Positions 1 through 5,014 of a DNA stretch of 5,014 nucleotides are shown piece after piece. The position numbers and the translations under genes are program-made. The notes under the pieces are model-generated. The model did not search any database. It worked only from the letters and a program-made list of their open reading frames with translations, and had not been told where the DNA came from. Origin of the DNA: Clostridia bacterium (lineage in GTDB: Bacteria > Bacillota > Clostridia > Oscillospirales > CAG-272). The stretch covers positions 1 to 5,014 of the forward strand of contig JAGCJD010000246.1 in the NCBI GenBank assembly GCA_017648425.1, in the 5' to 3' direction. Numbering within the stretch: the stretch's first letter is position 1; every line of letters starts with the position of its first letter.

Positions 1-1
1 A

Positions 2-310
2 TACAACAAGGCGCTCAGCGCAACTGATGTAGCAGCTTTGGTAGCTGAAATAAATAATTCTGCTCCTGTTGATTCTGTTGACCCCGGTGACTTTACATTC
101 GGTGGCGGAAGTGACGACACAACAACTGCAGCAGGTGGTGACACAACAACTGCAGCAGGTGGTAACGATACCACCGCAGCAGCAGACGATACTGCCGCAG
201 CAGCTGAGGAAGAAAAGAGCGGATGCGGAGCAACTATACTCGGTATGGCATTTGTTCCCGCAGCAGTAGCAGTAGGCGCAGCAGTTGTAAGCCGCAAGAA
301 AAAGGACTAA
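2..310 (+). CDS. C-terminal part of a secreted LamG-like protein with a GCG surface tag (5' truncated)
   Basis: The frame is open from the window edge to a TAA at 308-310; the true start lies upstream. The first visible residues, YNKALSATDVAALVAEI, align with YNRALTEKGVRAVVAEI in the complete gene at 3374-4417. There this stretch follows the YDDIRI strand that typically ends a LamG/concanavalin-A-like fold, so I infer this is the tail of a paralogue. A low-complexity linker of Asp, Thr, Ala and Gly follows, then an acidic EEEK, then SGCG, a hydrophobic stretch containing AFVPA, and a terminal SRKKKD. This Cys-containing tag plus membrane segment plus basic tail suggests envelope anchoring, with the bulk of the protein outside the cell. 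A TTG at 38 is in frame but internal and has no role as a start. The substrate or ligand is unknown. The 32 bases to the next gene show no terminator, so read-through is possible. Confidence 0.8.
   Translation, partial: YNKALSATDVAALVAEINNSAPVDSVDPGDFTFGGGSDDTTTAAGGDTTTAAGGNDTTAAADDTAAAAEEEKSGCGATILGMAFVPAAVAVGAAVVSRKKKD
116..205 (+). repeat. 24-bp in-frame tandem repeat in the linker, with decayed copies
   Basis: Two identical 24-bp units lie head to tail at 116-139 and 140-163, each encoding DTTTAAGG. Two degenerate, shorter copies follow, encoding NDTTAAA (164-184) and DDTAAAA (185-205). The period is a multiple of three, so copy-number change would keep the frame and only alter the length of the linker between the folded domain and the membrane tag. 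Perfect DNA identity of the first two units, against divergence of the others, suggests a recent duplication. Confidence 0.85.
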
Positions 311-342
311 TTAAAAATTTTACAGAAAAAGAGTAAACTAAA

Positions 343-1140
343 GTGGTAGATCTTCAAAGAAACATAGAACTTGGAAAAAATTTAAAGAGCAGATTACATG
401 AAAATCTCGTTGGTAGCCATATTTCTATGACCGACTCAATAGTGTCCGAGGTAATGGGCTGTATCGGTTTTGACTTTATCTGGATAGACAGTGAGCATTC
501 CGAAAACAATTATACCTCGCTCCGCAACCACATAACTGCAGTTAACGCAGGTGGAACAGCGGCTATTGTAAGAGTTGCAAGAAACGACTACAACCATATG
601 AAGAGAATACTTGAAATGGGACCTCAAGGAATTGTAGTTCCCATGGTAAATACCGCTGAGGAAGCGGAGAATGCAATGAAATATTGCACATATCCGCCTT
701 ATGGCGTAAGGGGCTTCGGCCCCTTGCGCGCCGTGAATTACGGTCTTAACGATATGGATGATTACATAGCTAATGGCGACAAGGCATTTACTAGATTTAT
801 CCAATTAGAAACCGACACGGCAGTAAAGAGTCTGCCCGAAATGATCAAAAACCCCTATATTGATGGATATATCTTTGGACCGTGCGATCTCTCGGGATCG
901 ATAGGGGAGCTCGGTAAGATATACGGCGAGAACACGCAGAGATATATCAGAGAAGCAATTGCGATACTCAAAGCGGCTGGAAAGCCCATTGGAGTATCTC
1001 TTGGCACGACCGATCCCAAGCAGATAGCCTTCTGGCATGACCTTGGAATCAATATCATTTCAACGGGGACCGATTACGATTACATTATGCAGAATGCAAG
1101 ACAAAATCTGATCAATGTAAAGACCAAGGTCTTTAAGTGA
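343..1140 (+). CDS. HpcH/HpaI-family class II aldolase
   Basis: This is a 265-residue protein, close to the 250-265 usual for this pyruvate-aldolase family. The family cleaves 2-keto-3-deoxy sugar acids or 4-hydroxy-2-oxo acids to pyruvate plus an aldehyde, using a divalent metal in the cytoplasm. Visible family landmarks are: GFDFIWIDSEH with His52 (equivalent to E. coli HpaI His45); VRVARND with Arg77 (HpaI Arg70); VVPMVNTAEEAE; YPPYGVRGFGP; FIQLET with Glu156 and GPCDLSGS with Asp182 (the two metal ligands). All key residues are present, so it should be active. The GTG start at 343 is chosen because KNLKSRL, typical of the family N-terminus, precedes the next in-frame Met (residue 29); a modest purine-rich site lies at 324-333. 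The TGA stop is 14 bases before the next gene's ATG, suggesting one operon. The exact substrate (2-keto-3-deoxy-L-rhamnonate, deoxyglucarate or another) cannot be read from the sequence. Confidence 0.93.
   Translation: MVDLQRNIELGKNLKSRLHENLVGSHISMTDSIVSEVMGCIGFDFIWIDSEHSENNYTSLRNHITAVNAGGTAAIVRVARNDYNHMKRILEMGPQGIVVPMVNTAEEAENAMKYCTYPPYGVRGFGPLRAVNYGLNDMDDYIANGDKAFTRFIQLETDTAVKSLPEMIKNPYIDGYIFGPCDLSGSIGELGKIYGENTQRYIREAIAILKAAGKPIGVSLGTTDPKQIAFWHDLGINIISTGTDYDYIMQNARQNLINVKTKVFK
704..729 (+). other. Very stable hairpin with cUUCGg tetraloop inside the aldolase gene
   Basis: An 11-bp stem (704-714 with 719-729, one T-G wobble at 707/726) closes a TTCG loop at 715-718 with the exceptionally stable C(UUCG)G arrangement. 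It covers the codons for GVRGFGPLR, a conserved active-site-region segment of the aldolase family. No T-run follows, so it is not a standard terminator. It may be a by-product of the amino-acid sequence, or it may pause ribosomes or affect mRNA decay. Confidence 0.7.
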
Positions 1141-1145
1141 AAGGA
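1141..1145 (+). promoter_or_regulatory. Ribosome binding site that decides the lipoprotein start
   Basis: AAGGA, directly after the aldolase TGA, lies 9 bases before the ATG at 1155. It supports that ATG over the in-frame GTG at 1137, which overlaps the aldolase stop and would add six residues in front of a normal MKK signal peptide. The placement suggests translational coupling to the aldolase. Confidence 0.7.
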
Positions 1146-1154
1146 ATCCGCAAA

Positions 1155-1700
1155 ATGAAAAAGCTAATCAGAATAATAACTCTCTTGCTCGCTCTGCTCA
1201 TGGTGCTTTCATCCTGCACTAGGAGAGAAACGACAGAGGAAGATACGGGCACTATCGTCAGTGACGAGATAATCCCGCCCGCTGAGGACGATCCCTTGAA
1301 GGAAAAAATAGATTTTCTTGAGGGATATGTAAAGTTTCAGTCCAAAAAGGGAACACAGGCAGCTCCTTGCTTTGACATTCAGCAAATGTATGTAAGAACT
1401 GTGCTTGGCAAGGCTCACGCTCACGAAATGATGAAGGAGCTTGCTGACGCAGGTTATACGAGAGCGTATATTACAGTCCCAGGTGACGGTCTTCCCGCAT
1501 TCTCTGCAACAAGAGATAACGCGAATACTGCTAAGAGGGACGGTAGATATGCCGCTAATGTGGCAGCCTGCAAGGGCAACATAATGAAATTCTACAACGA
1601 TGTTGCTCACGAGTACGGACTTAAAATGATAGCCGTTTATAAGCCGTATGAGGGTGGCGGCGGACTTAGTATCCCTGAGGGTGCTGTTGCAGACAACTGA
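1155..1700 (+). CDS. 5' portion of the interrupted lipoprotein gene (181 residues)
   Basis: This is what would be translated if the TGA at 1698-1700 is a true stop. It holds the lipoprotein signal peptide (MKK, a Leu/Ile-rich core, LSSC with Cys21 as the lipidation site), a Thr/Glu/Asp-rich tether to about residue 50, and the start of the catalytic-type domain: FQSKKGTQAAPCFDIQQMYV, then a first helix (EMMKELADAGYTRAYITVPGD) and a second strand region (HEYGLKMIAVYKPYEGGGG). These match the opening beta-alpha units of a TIM barrel, in which a companion travels towards the place where a sugar is bound. Alone it is too short to fold as a full barrel, so a truncated product is probably inactive. 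Its spacing to the aldolase is 14 bases. Confidence 0.7.
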   Translation: MKKLIRIITLLLALLMVLSSCTRRETTEEDTGTIVSDEIIPPAEDDPLKEKIDFLEGYVKFQSKKGTQAAPCFDIQQMYVRTVLGKAHAHEMMKELADAGYTRAYITVPGDGLPAFSATRDNANTAKRDGRYAANVAACKGNIMKFYNDVAHEYGLKMIAVYKPYEGGGGLSIPEGAVADN

Positions 1701-1769
1701 GACTGGTACGAGGATACGATAGGCGGACGCCGTGTTTACTTAGACAACTTTGTTGAAAAGCATCCCGAA

Positions 1770-3221
1770 ATGCGTCTTGTAAGACGCGATAATGGATATG
1801 TCGTTGATCCCAACAAGAATATCACCAAGCTTGAGGGCGTATTCGTTCTTGATACTATAAGGGATATGAACGGTGCGGTTCAAGGCTCGAACTACGCGGG
1901 TAACTTTACAGCGGTTACCGCTACGCAGATACAGAACGCGCTGAACACAGAAGGCGCTCATATCAAGCTTTATGTAAGTGAGGATAATCACACCTACGCC
2001 GAGTACACAGAGAATTATACAATTTCTTGGCAGGAAGATGTAAGAGATTATTACGATGCTAACGGTTTCCTTAAAATTGAGGATGCAAAGGTTTATGTAA
2101 TGAATATTACGGGACTTAACATCACCCCCGATACTTATGTAGCGTTGGTAATTTCCGAGCATGTTAACAGACTGCTCCGTACAATTCCATACACCAATTT
2201 GAATTTTTACAGCGGTGACGAAAAGCTCACTACAAGTGTTACTCACTTTGTAAGAGATGTTTGGGGCATTGGCGGAAGCACTCCCCACAATATACTCTGG
2301 GGTTACGAAAGAGAGCCTCAGCATACTCAGGGACCGACCTTATATACAGAATGGACGGACAGCACGGGTGCTACCCGCAGAAGCCTATATGATATGTTTA
2401 CCAAGTACGGCTTTGAGTTTGAGTATGCAGGAGCAGGTAACGGAGGCGAGGGCTGGTCAACCGCTAAGGTTTACGGAATGGCAGTAGGCAAGCCGCAGTA
2501 TGTAGGCGGTGCTTTGTGCGAGGGATACGCCGAGGTAAGACAGCATTGGCTTGATTACACGATATATCTTCTTGACGATTGTAACTTTGACGGAATTGAG
2601 TACAGAATGCTTGGTCACTCAACATTCATAACCGACCCGATAAACTACGGCTACAATCAGCCTATCGTAGATAAGTACAAGGAGCTTTATGGCGTTGACA
2701 TCAGCGATCCGAGTGTAACCATAACTGAGGAAATGTACATAAAGATCATGATAATCCGCGGAGATTTCTTTATGATGTTCCTTGATGAGGTAGAAAAGTA
2801 CACTGAGGAGCACGACAAGTTCTTTGGAATGCACCTTATTGACGCGTACGCTGATACATCAAAGTATTACGAAAGCCTTAAACATACGGGAATGAACTCG
2901 CTTATCAGCCCGTACAGACCTAAGATAATTATTAACTGGAAGAAATGTATTGACATGTGTGATGAGGTCAGCCTCAAGGAATACACATGGAACAATTACA
3001 ATGTACAGACCTGTATTGAAATAAAGCAATACGCATACCAGCAGGGTAAGCCCTGTTGGGTAAATGTAAGCCGAGTAATGGGCGAGCAGAATGTATCCTA
3101 TGTAACAAAGGTCGATAACGACAAGTATATTGCCGGAATAATGTGGTATGAGCATCCCGGTGAAGCAGCCTTGGAGCAGATTTACGCTGTCCTTGGTTGG
3201 GCACAAGTGCCAATTGAATAG
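1770..3221 (+). CDS. 3' portion of the interrupted gene: TIM-barrel glycoside-hydrolase-like domain
   Basis: This 483-residue open stretch runs from the first ATG after the in-frame TGA, but the 24 codons between 1698 and 1770 are also protein-like (GGRRVYLDNFVEKHPE) and no convincing ribosome binding site precedes 1770, so it is unlikely to be an independent gene. It begins HPEMRLVRR, includes a beta-rich insertion at roughly residues 215-345 of the full protein, and then returns to the barrel. Landmarks in full-length numbering are FDGIEYRMLGHSTF at 478-491 (Asp479, Glu482 and Arg484 on a barrel strand are candidate active-site residues), GYNQPIVDKYKELYGVDI at about 499-516, RGDFFMMFLDEV, and FFGMHLIDA. 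These resemble GHL10-like hydrolases by recall. The tail (IMWYEHPGEAALEQIYAVL) looks like the last barrel unit. The substrate is unknown and catalysis is not proven. Confidence 0.65.
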   Translation: MRLVRRDNGYVVDPNKNITKLEGVFVLDTIRDMNGAVQGSNYAGNFTAVTATQIQNALNTEGAHIKLYVSEDNHTYAEYTENYTISWQEDVRDYYDANGFLKIEDAKVYVMNITGLNITPDTYVALVISEHVNRLLRTIPYTNLNFYSGDEKLTTSVTHFVRDVWGIGGSTPHNILWGYEREPQHTQGPTLYTEWTDSTGATRRSLYDMFTKYGFEFEYAGAGNGGEGWSTAKVYGMAVGKPQYVGGALCEGYAEVRQHWLDYTIYLLDDCNFDGIEYRMLGHSTFITDPINYGYNQPIVDKYKELYGVDISDPSVTITEEMYIKIMIIRGDFFMMFLDEVEKYTEEHDKFFGMHLIDAYADTSKYYESLKHTGMNSLISPYRPKIIINWKKCIDMCDEVSLKEYTWNNYNVQTCIEIKQYAYQQGKPCWVNVSRVMGEQNVSYVTKVDNDKYIAGIMWYEHPGEAALEQIYAVLGWAQVPIE

Positions 3222-3237
3222 ACCTGAAAATTCAGGT
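3222..3237 (+). other. Short palindromic hairpin directly after the lipoprotein stop
   Basis: ACCTGAA (3222-3228) and TTCAGGT (3231-3237) are perfect inverted arms around AA, starting at the base after the TAG stop. As RNA this would fold as a 6-bp stem with a 4-base loop. No T-run follows. It lies 2 bases before a much longer hairpin, and the two may act together as a 3'-end structure. Confidence 0.5.
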
Positions 3238-3239
3238 AT

Positions 3240-3279
3240 GTATCCATTGGAGGATAAGAGATTATTCTCCAATGGATAC
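3240..3279 (+). terminator. Long 18-bp hairpin; probable transcript 3' end without a U-tract
   Basis: The arms 3240-3257 and 3262-3279 pair over 18 bp with a single G-T wobble (3253/3266) and a GAGA loop, which is a GNRA-type tetraloop. It sits in the 152-bp gap after the aldolase-lipoprotein pair and before the next gene, where a terminator is expected. It lacks a downstream T-run on either strand (CCAAAAACG follows on the + strand), so a classical intrinsic terminator is not supported. An mRNA 3' stabiliser, a processing site or a small dispersed palindromic repeat are alternatives. Confidence 0.45.
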
Positions 3280-3311
3280 CCAAAAACGAAATTTATATAG
3301 ATAACTTAAAT

Positions 3312-3340
3312 TTGCAAACAATAAGACTTTGTCTTTTGAT
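3312..3340 (+). promoter_or_regulatory. Weak candidate promoter for the LamG-like gene at 3374
   Basis: TTGCAA (3312-3317) and TTTGAT (3335-3340) are each 4 of 6 matches to the sigma-A -35 and -10 boxes, with a 17-bp spacer. A TATATAAC sequence just downstream (3340-3347) is a better -10 by itself but has no -35 at a proper distance. The region is AT-rich and lies between a hairpin and a gene, so a promoter is expected here, but the exact boxes are uncertain. Confidence 0.25.
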
Positions 3341-3373
3341 ATATAACCCGTAGTTAACGATGAGGTAACTCGA

Positions 3374-4417
3374 ATGAAATATAAAAAAATATTATGTTTA
3401 GCGTTGACACTTGGTATGTCGATTGGTGTGCTTGGTGCGGTACGCACAAGCGCGGTAGATAATGCTGTATTATCGGATCATTTCATCATGCACTGGGACT
3501 TTGAGGGAGAAACGGAGCAAGAACGGCTTTCCAACAAAGCACCAAACGGAAGCCAAGCAGACTTGGAATACAGAACGACAGGTCTGTCAAGCATATCCAA
3601 CGGAGTAGCTAATATAAGCAGTAAGTCCCATGAGCGACTTGCGTATCTTGCATTGGGTAATGAAGCACTTGACGAGTGTAATGAGGGATATACAGTCTTT
3701 TTAAGAGTAAAGGTTTCAAGCGAGGGCGGTTGGCCTTGGGTGTACAATCTTTTCTGGATAAAGGGCTCTGATGTGTCGTATGTAAGATATATAGTAGAGA
3801 ACGCGGCTATTGAGGATAGCCCGTTGAGCATTCGTCCAAGATTAAACGGCCCGTGGGGTGATACCACAAACACAGCTCCTAATGAGCTGTGCTGGAAAAT
3901 GGACGAATATGCAACTATTGCAGTAAGCGCAAGAGCTGAAAACGGCAAGTACATATACGACTTTTACAGTGGAAAAGACCTTGCTCGCCTTTCATTGGAA
4001 ACAATTCCCGATCAGTATGTAGAGCTAATGAATTCAGCTGCTGAATTCGTTTTTCCGTCAGGTAAACAGATGGACGCACAGCCTGATCACGAAAAAGACA
4101 CATCCTATGACGATATAAGAATTTACAACCGCGCGCTCACCGAAAAGGGAGTAAGAGCGGTCGTTGCCGAGATCGAGGGAACGACACCCGTTGAATATTC
4201 TGATGTAAAGGAGTTGTTTTACGCTAAGGCATCTGACTTTATGACAGAGGAAGAACAACCTAAGACAGAGGTAAGTACAGAGAGCGAGGCAACAACTACG
4301 GAAGCGACAGTTATTGAGATTGAGGTTGGCTGTGGCTCAGCACTGATTGGAATTGCGTTTGTACCTGCGATAGCAGCGGCAGGCGTGGCTGTAGGTAGCC
4401 GCAAAAAAAGAAAATAA
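3374..4417 (+). CDS. Secreted LamG/concanavalin-A-like surface protein with GCG C-terminal tag
   Basis: This is a complete 347-residue protein. GAGGT at 3362-3366, 7 bases before the ATG, supports the start. Residues 1-27 are a signal peptide (MKYKK, hydrophobic core, cleavage probably after TSA27). The mature protein opens with MHWDFEG (39-45) and LSNKAPNG, then NGVANISSK, LFWIKGSDVSYVRYIV and SYDDIRIYNRAL (244-255). This order, ending in the YDDIRIYNRAL strand, is typical of LamG/concanavalin-A-like jelly-roll domains, which usually bind carbohydrate. A Thr/Glu-rich linker (about 291-317) leads to GCG (319-321), a hydrophobic segment with AFVPA, and a basic SRKKRK end. No LPxTG sortase signal is present, so the GCG tag with its membrane segment and basic tail is the likely anchor. 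It is a paralogue of the genes at both window edges. The ligand is unknown; an enzymatic jelly-roll cannot be excluded. Confidence 0.85.
   Translation: MKYKKILCLALTLGMSIGVLGAVRTSAVDNAVLSDHFIMHWDFEGETEQERLSNKAPNGSQADLEYRTTGLSSISNGVANISSKSHERLAYLALGNEALDECNEGYTVFLRVKVSSEGGWPWVYNLFWIKGSDVSYVRYIVENAAIEDSPLSIRPRLNGPWGDTTNTAPNELCWKMDEYATIAVSARAENGKYIYDFYSGKDLARLSLETIPDQYVELMNSAAEFVFPSGKQMDAQPDHEKDTSYDDIRIYNRALTEKGVRAVVAEIEGTTPVEYSDVKELFYAKASDFMTEEEQPKTEVSTESEATTTEATVIEIEVGCGSALIGIAFVPAIAAAGVAVGSRKKRK
4030..4048 (+). repeat. Near-perfect 19-bp palindrome inside the LamG-like gene
   Basis: GAATTCAGC (4030-4038) and GCTGAATTC (4040-4048) are perfect inverted arms around a single T. It encodes part of MNSAAEF in frame. 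It could form a short cruciform or a hairpin, but nothing else suggests a regulatory role and a chance origin is likely. Confidence 0.6.
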
Positions 4418-4454
4418 AATTGTAGGATAGCCCCAAACGGTATTTTGCAAGTAA

Positions 4455-4460
4455 TATAAT
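4455..4460 (+). promoter_or_regulatory. Possible -10 box (TATAAT) upstream of the third LamG-like gene
   Basis: A perfect TATAAT lies in the 67-bp gap between the two LamG-like genes. No acceptable -35 box is seen 16-18 bases upstream (CCCAAA), and there is no extended TG. Transcription from it would start close to the ribosome binding site, giving a very short leader. Co-transcription from the gene upstream is an equal possibility, as no terminator hairpin is visible in the gap. Confidence 0.25.
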
Positions 4461-4466
4461 TTTTTA

Positions 4467-4477
4467 AAAGGAAAGGT
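4467..4477 (+). promoter_or_regulatory. Double purine-rich ribosome binding site for the gene at 4485
   Basis: AAAGGAAAGGT contains two overlapping GG-containing Shine-Dalgarno matches; the downstream one (AAGGT) ends 7 bases before the ATG at 4485. This fixes the start of the truncated gene and suggests strong translation. Confidence 0.6.
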
Positions 4478-4484
4478 ACGAATT

Positions 4485-5014
4485 ATGAAACTCAAAAAGA
4501 TCTTATGTATTGCATTGACGATTTTAATGATGTCTTCCACGCTCAGCCTTTTGTCGGTAAGCGCAGCGGACGGCCCTGCGGCAGCTCTTGAGGGTAACCT
4601 CATTATGCACTGGGACTTTGAAGGTGACACACTTGAAGAACAGCTCTCCAATAAGGCAGAGAACGGTGATGCTACCGACTCACTTGAATTCACAAATGCA
4701 AATAATTATTCAACTATTCAAGACGGCGTTGCAAACATAAGCGGTAAGTTTGACAATCAGCTCGTATTTACGGGCAACGGCACAAAGGGAGCAAAGCTTT
4801 CTGAGTGTGCAAATGAATATACCTTTTACGTAAGAAGCAAGGTTGCACAAAGCGGTGAATTTCAGGGTAGTGCATATCCTTACAGCCTTTTCTGGGTGCA
4901 GGGAACTAACGTACAGAAAGTAAGATGCATAGTACAGCAGCAGGCATCTTCCAGGGTAGGTCCCAGATATCCCTACTTTGTAAGAGACACATTAAACACA
5001 ATGCCCGCAGACAC
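4485..5014 (+). CDS. N-terminal part of a third secreted LamG-like paralogue (3' truncated)
   Basis: The frame is open from ATG 4485 to the window end: 176 complete codons plus two bases. The N-terminus MKLKKILCIALTILM is nearly the same as MKYKKILCLALTLGM in the preceding gene, with signal cleavage probably after VSA27. Shared blocks follow in the same order: LIMHWDFEG (39-47), EEQLSNKAENG, DGVANISGK, EYTFYVRSKV and LFWVQGTNVQKVR. At DNA level ATGCACTGGGACTTTGA is identical in both genes (from 3488 and 4605), but other parts have diverged, so the duplication is old. I expect the missing end to carry a Thr-rich linker and a GCG tag, but this is not visible. Its role is inferred from the paralogue: an exported jelly-roll protein, probably surface-held, ligand unknown. 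This gene is easy to miss because it has no stop in the window. Confidence 0.85.
   Translation, partial: MKLKKILCIALTILMMSSTLSLLSVSAADGPAAALEGNLIMHWDFEGDTLEEQLSNKAENGDATDSLEFTNANNYSTIQDGVANISGKFDNQLVFTGNGTKGAKLSECANEYTFYVRSKVAQSGEFQGSAYPYSLFWVQGTNVQKVRCIVQQQASSRVGPRYPYFVRDTLNTMPAD

Larger units (their letters stand above)
1155..3221 (+). pseudogene. Glycoside-hydrolase-like lipoprotein gene interrupted by one in-frame TGA
   Basis: Reading from ATG 1155 to TAG 3219-3221 gives 688 codons in one frame, with a single TGA at codon 182 (1698-1700). Protein-like sequence continues without a shift on both sides (IPEGAVADN, stop, DWYEDTIGGRRVY), so this is one gene, not two. The product would be a lipoprotein: a signal peptide with lipobox LSSC (Cys21), an acidic spacer to about residue 50, then a large domain resembling the family-10-like (GHL) TIM-barrel hydrolases common in Planctomycetes, Verrucomicrobia and gut Firmicutes. 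It would sit on the outer face of the membrane. Explanations for the TGA, in my order of likelihood: a sequencing or assembly error (TGG or CGA read as TGA), a recent nonsense mutation, or recoding. A selenocysteine or a UGA-Trp code is little supported: Trp is encoded by TGG throughout and the aldolase appears to stop at TGA. No other decay is visible, so inactivation, if real, is recent. Confidence 0.75.

Noticed and set aside
69..269. A Gln-rich 66-residue frame overlapping the linker of the first gene
   Set aside because: It is an out-of-frame reading of the 24-bp repeats; the frame ending at 310 matches the paralogue and carries the GCG tag.
1137..1154. GTG at 1137 as the start of the lipoprotein
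   Set aside because: It overlaps the aldolase stop and puts six extra residues before a standard MKK lipoprotein signal; AAGGA at 1141-1145 is correctly spaced for the ATG at 1155.
1698..1700. Genome-wide reassignment of TGA to Trp
   Set aside because: Trp is encoded by TGG throughout all genes, no other in-frame TGA occurs in a supported gene, and the aldolase ends at TGA at the normal family length just before the next gene's ribosome binding site. The test is not absolute, since reading through that TGA would add only nine codons before a TAA.
1740..2324. A 194-residue open frame on the minus strand
   Set aside because: It lies wholly opposite the glycoside-hydrolase-like coding region, which has clear protein features; the minus-strand product shows no recognisable motif or start signal. 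The same applies to the minus-strand frames at 436-804, 1209-1610, 2859-3272 and 3478-3954.
2257..2487. A 76-residue plus-strand frame
   Set aside because: It is nested in another frame of the glycoside-hydrolase-like gene, without a ribosome binding site or recognisable domain.
4337..4693. A 118-residue minus-strand frame spanning the gap between the last two LamG-like genes
   Set aside because: It is antisense to two well-supported paralogues and crosses their ribosome binding site; its sequence is the shadow of the conserved MHWDFEG region.

Overview
The window looks like chromosomal DNA of an anaerobic Bacillota, most likely a gut- or rumen-type Clostridia (Oscillospiraceae-like). This is inferred from moderate GC, purine-rich Shine-Dalgarno sites, AGA-rich arginine usage, Lys-rich signal peptides and C-terminal tags of the form GCG + hydrophobic stretch + RKK. 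No mobile-element, phage, CRISPR, tRNA or rRNA signature was seen. All convincing genes are on the + strand.

Layout. (1) 2-310 is the 3' end of a secreted protein whose tail matches the later LamG-like proteins: a Thr/Ala/Gly/Asp linker, then the GCG tag. (2) 343-1140 encodes a complete HpcH/HpaI-family class II aldolase with all expected catalytic and metal residues. (3) 1155-3221 is a lipoprotein with a TIM-barrel glycoside-hydrolase-like domain, in one continuous reading frame broken by a single in-frame TGA at 1698-1700. (4) 3222-3373 is an intergenic region with two hairpins, one with an 18-bp stem, and a weak candidate promoter. (5) 3374-4417 is a complete secreted LamG/concanavalin-A-like protein with the GCG tag. 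(6) 4485-5014 is the 5' part of a third paralogue, cut by the window edge.

How they may work together (inference). The aldolase and lipoprotein are tightly spaced and probably co-transcribed. The lipoprotein would act on a glycan or glycoside outside the membrane, and the aldolase would cleave a 2-keto-3-deoxy sugar acid or similar intermediate in the cytoplasm. The three LamG-like proteins look like a tandem surface-protein family flanking this pair; carbohydrate binding at the envelope is plausible but not shown.

Points most worth a second look: the in-frame TGA, the shared GCG C-terminal tag, the tandem LamG family with a catabolic pair inside it, the long intergenic hairpin, and a very stable UUCG hairpin inside the aldolase gene.
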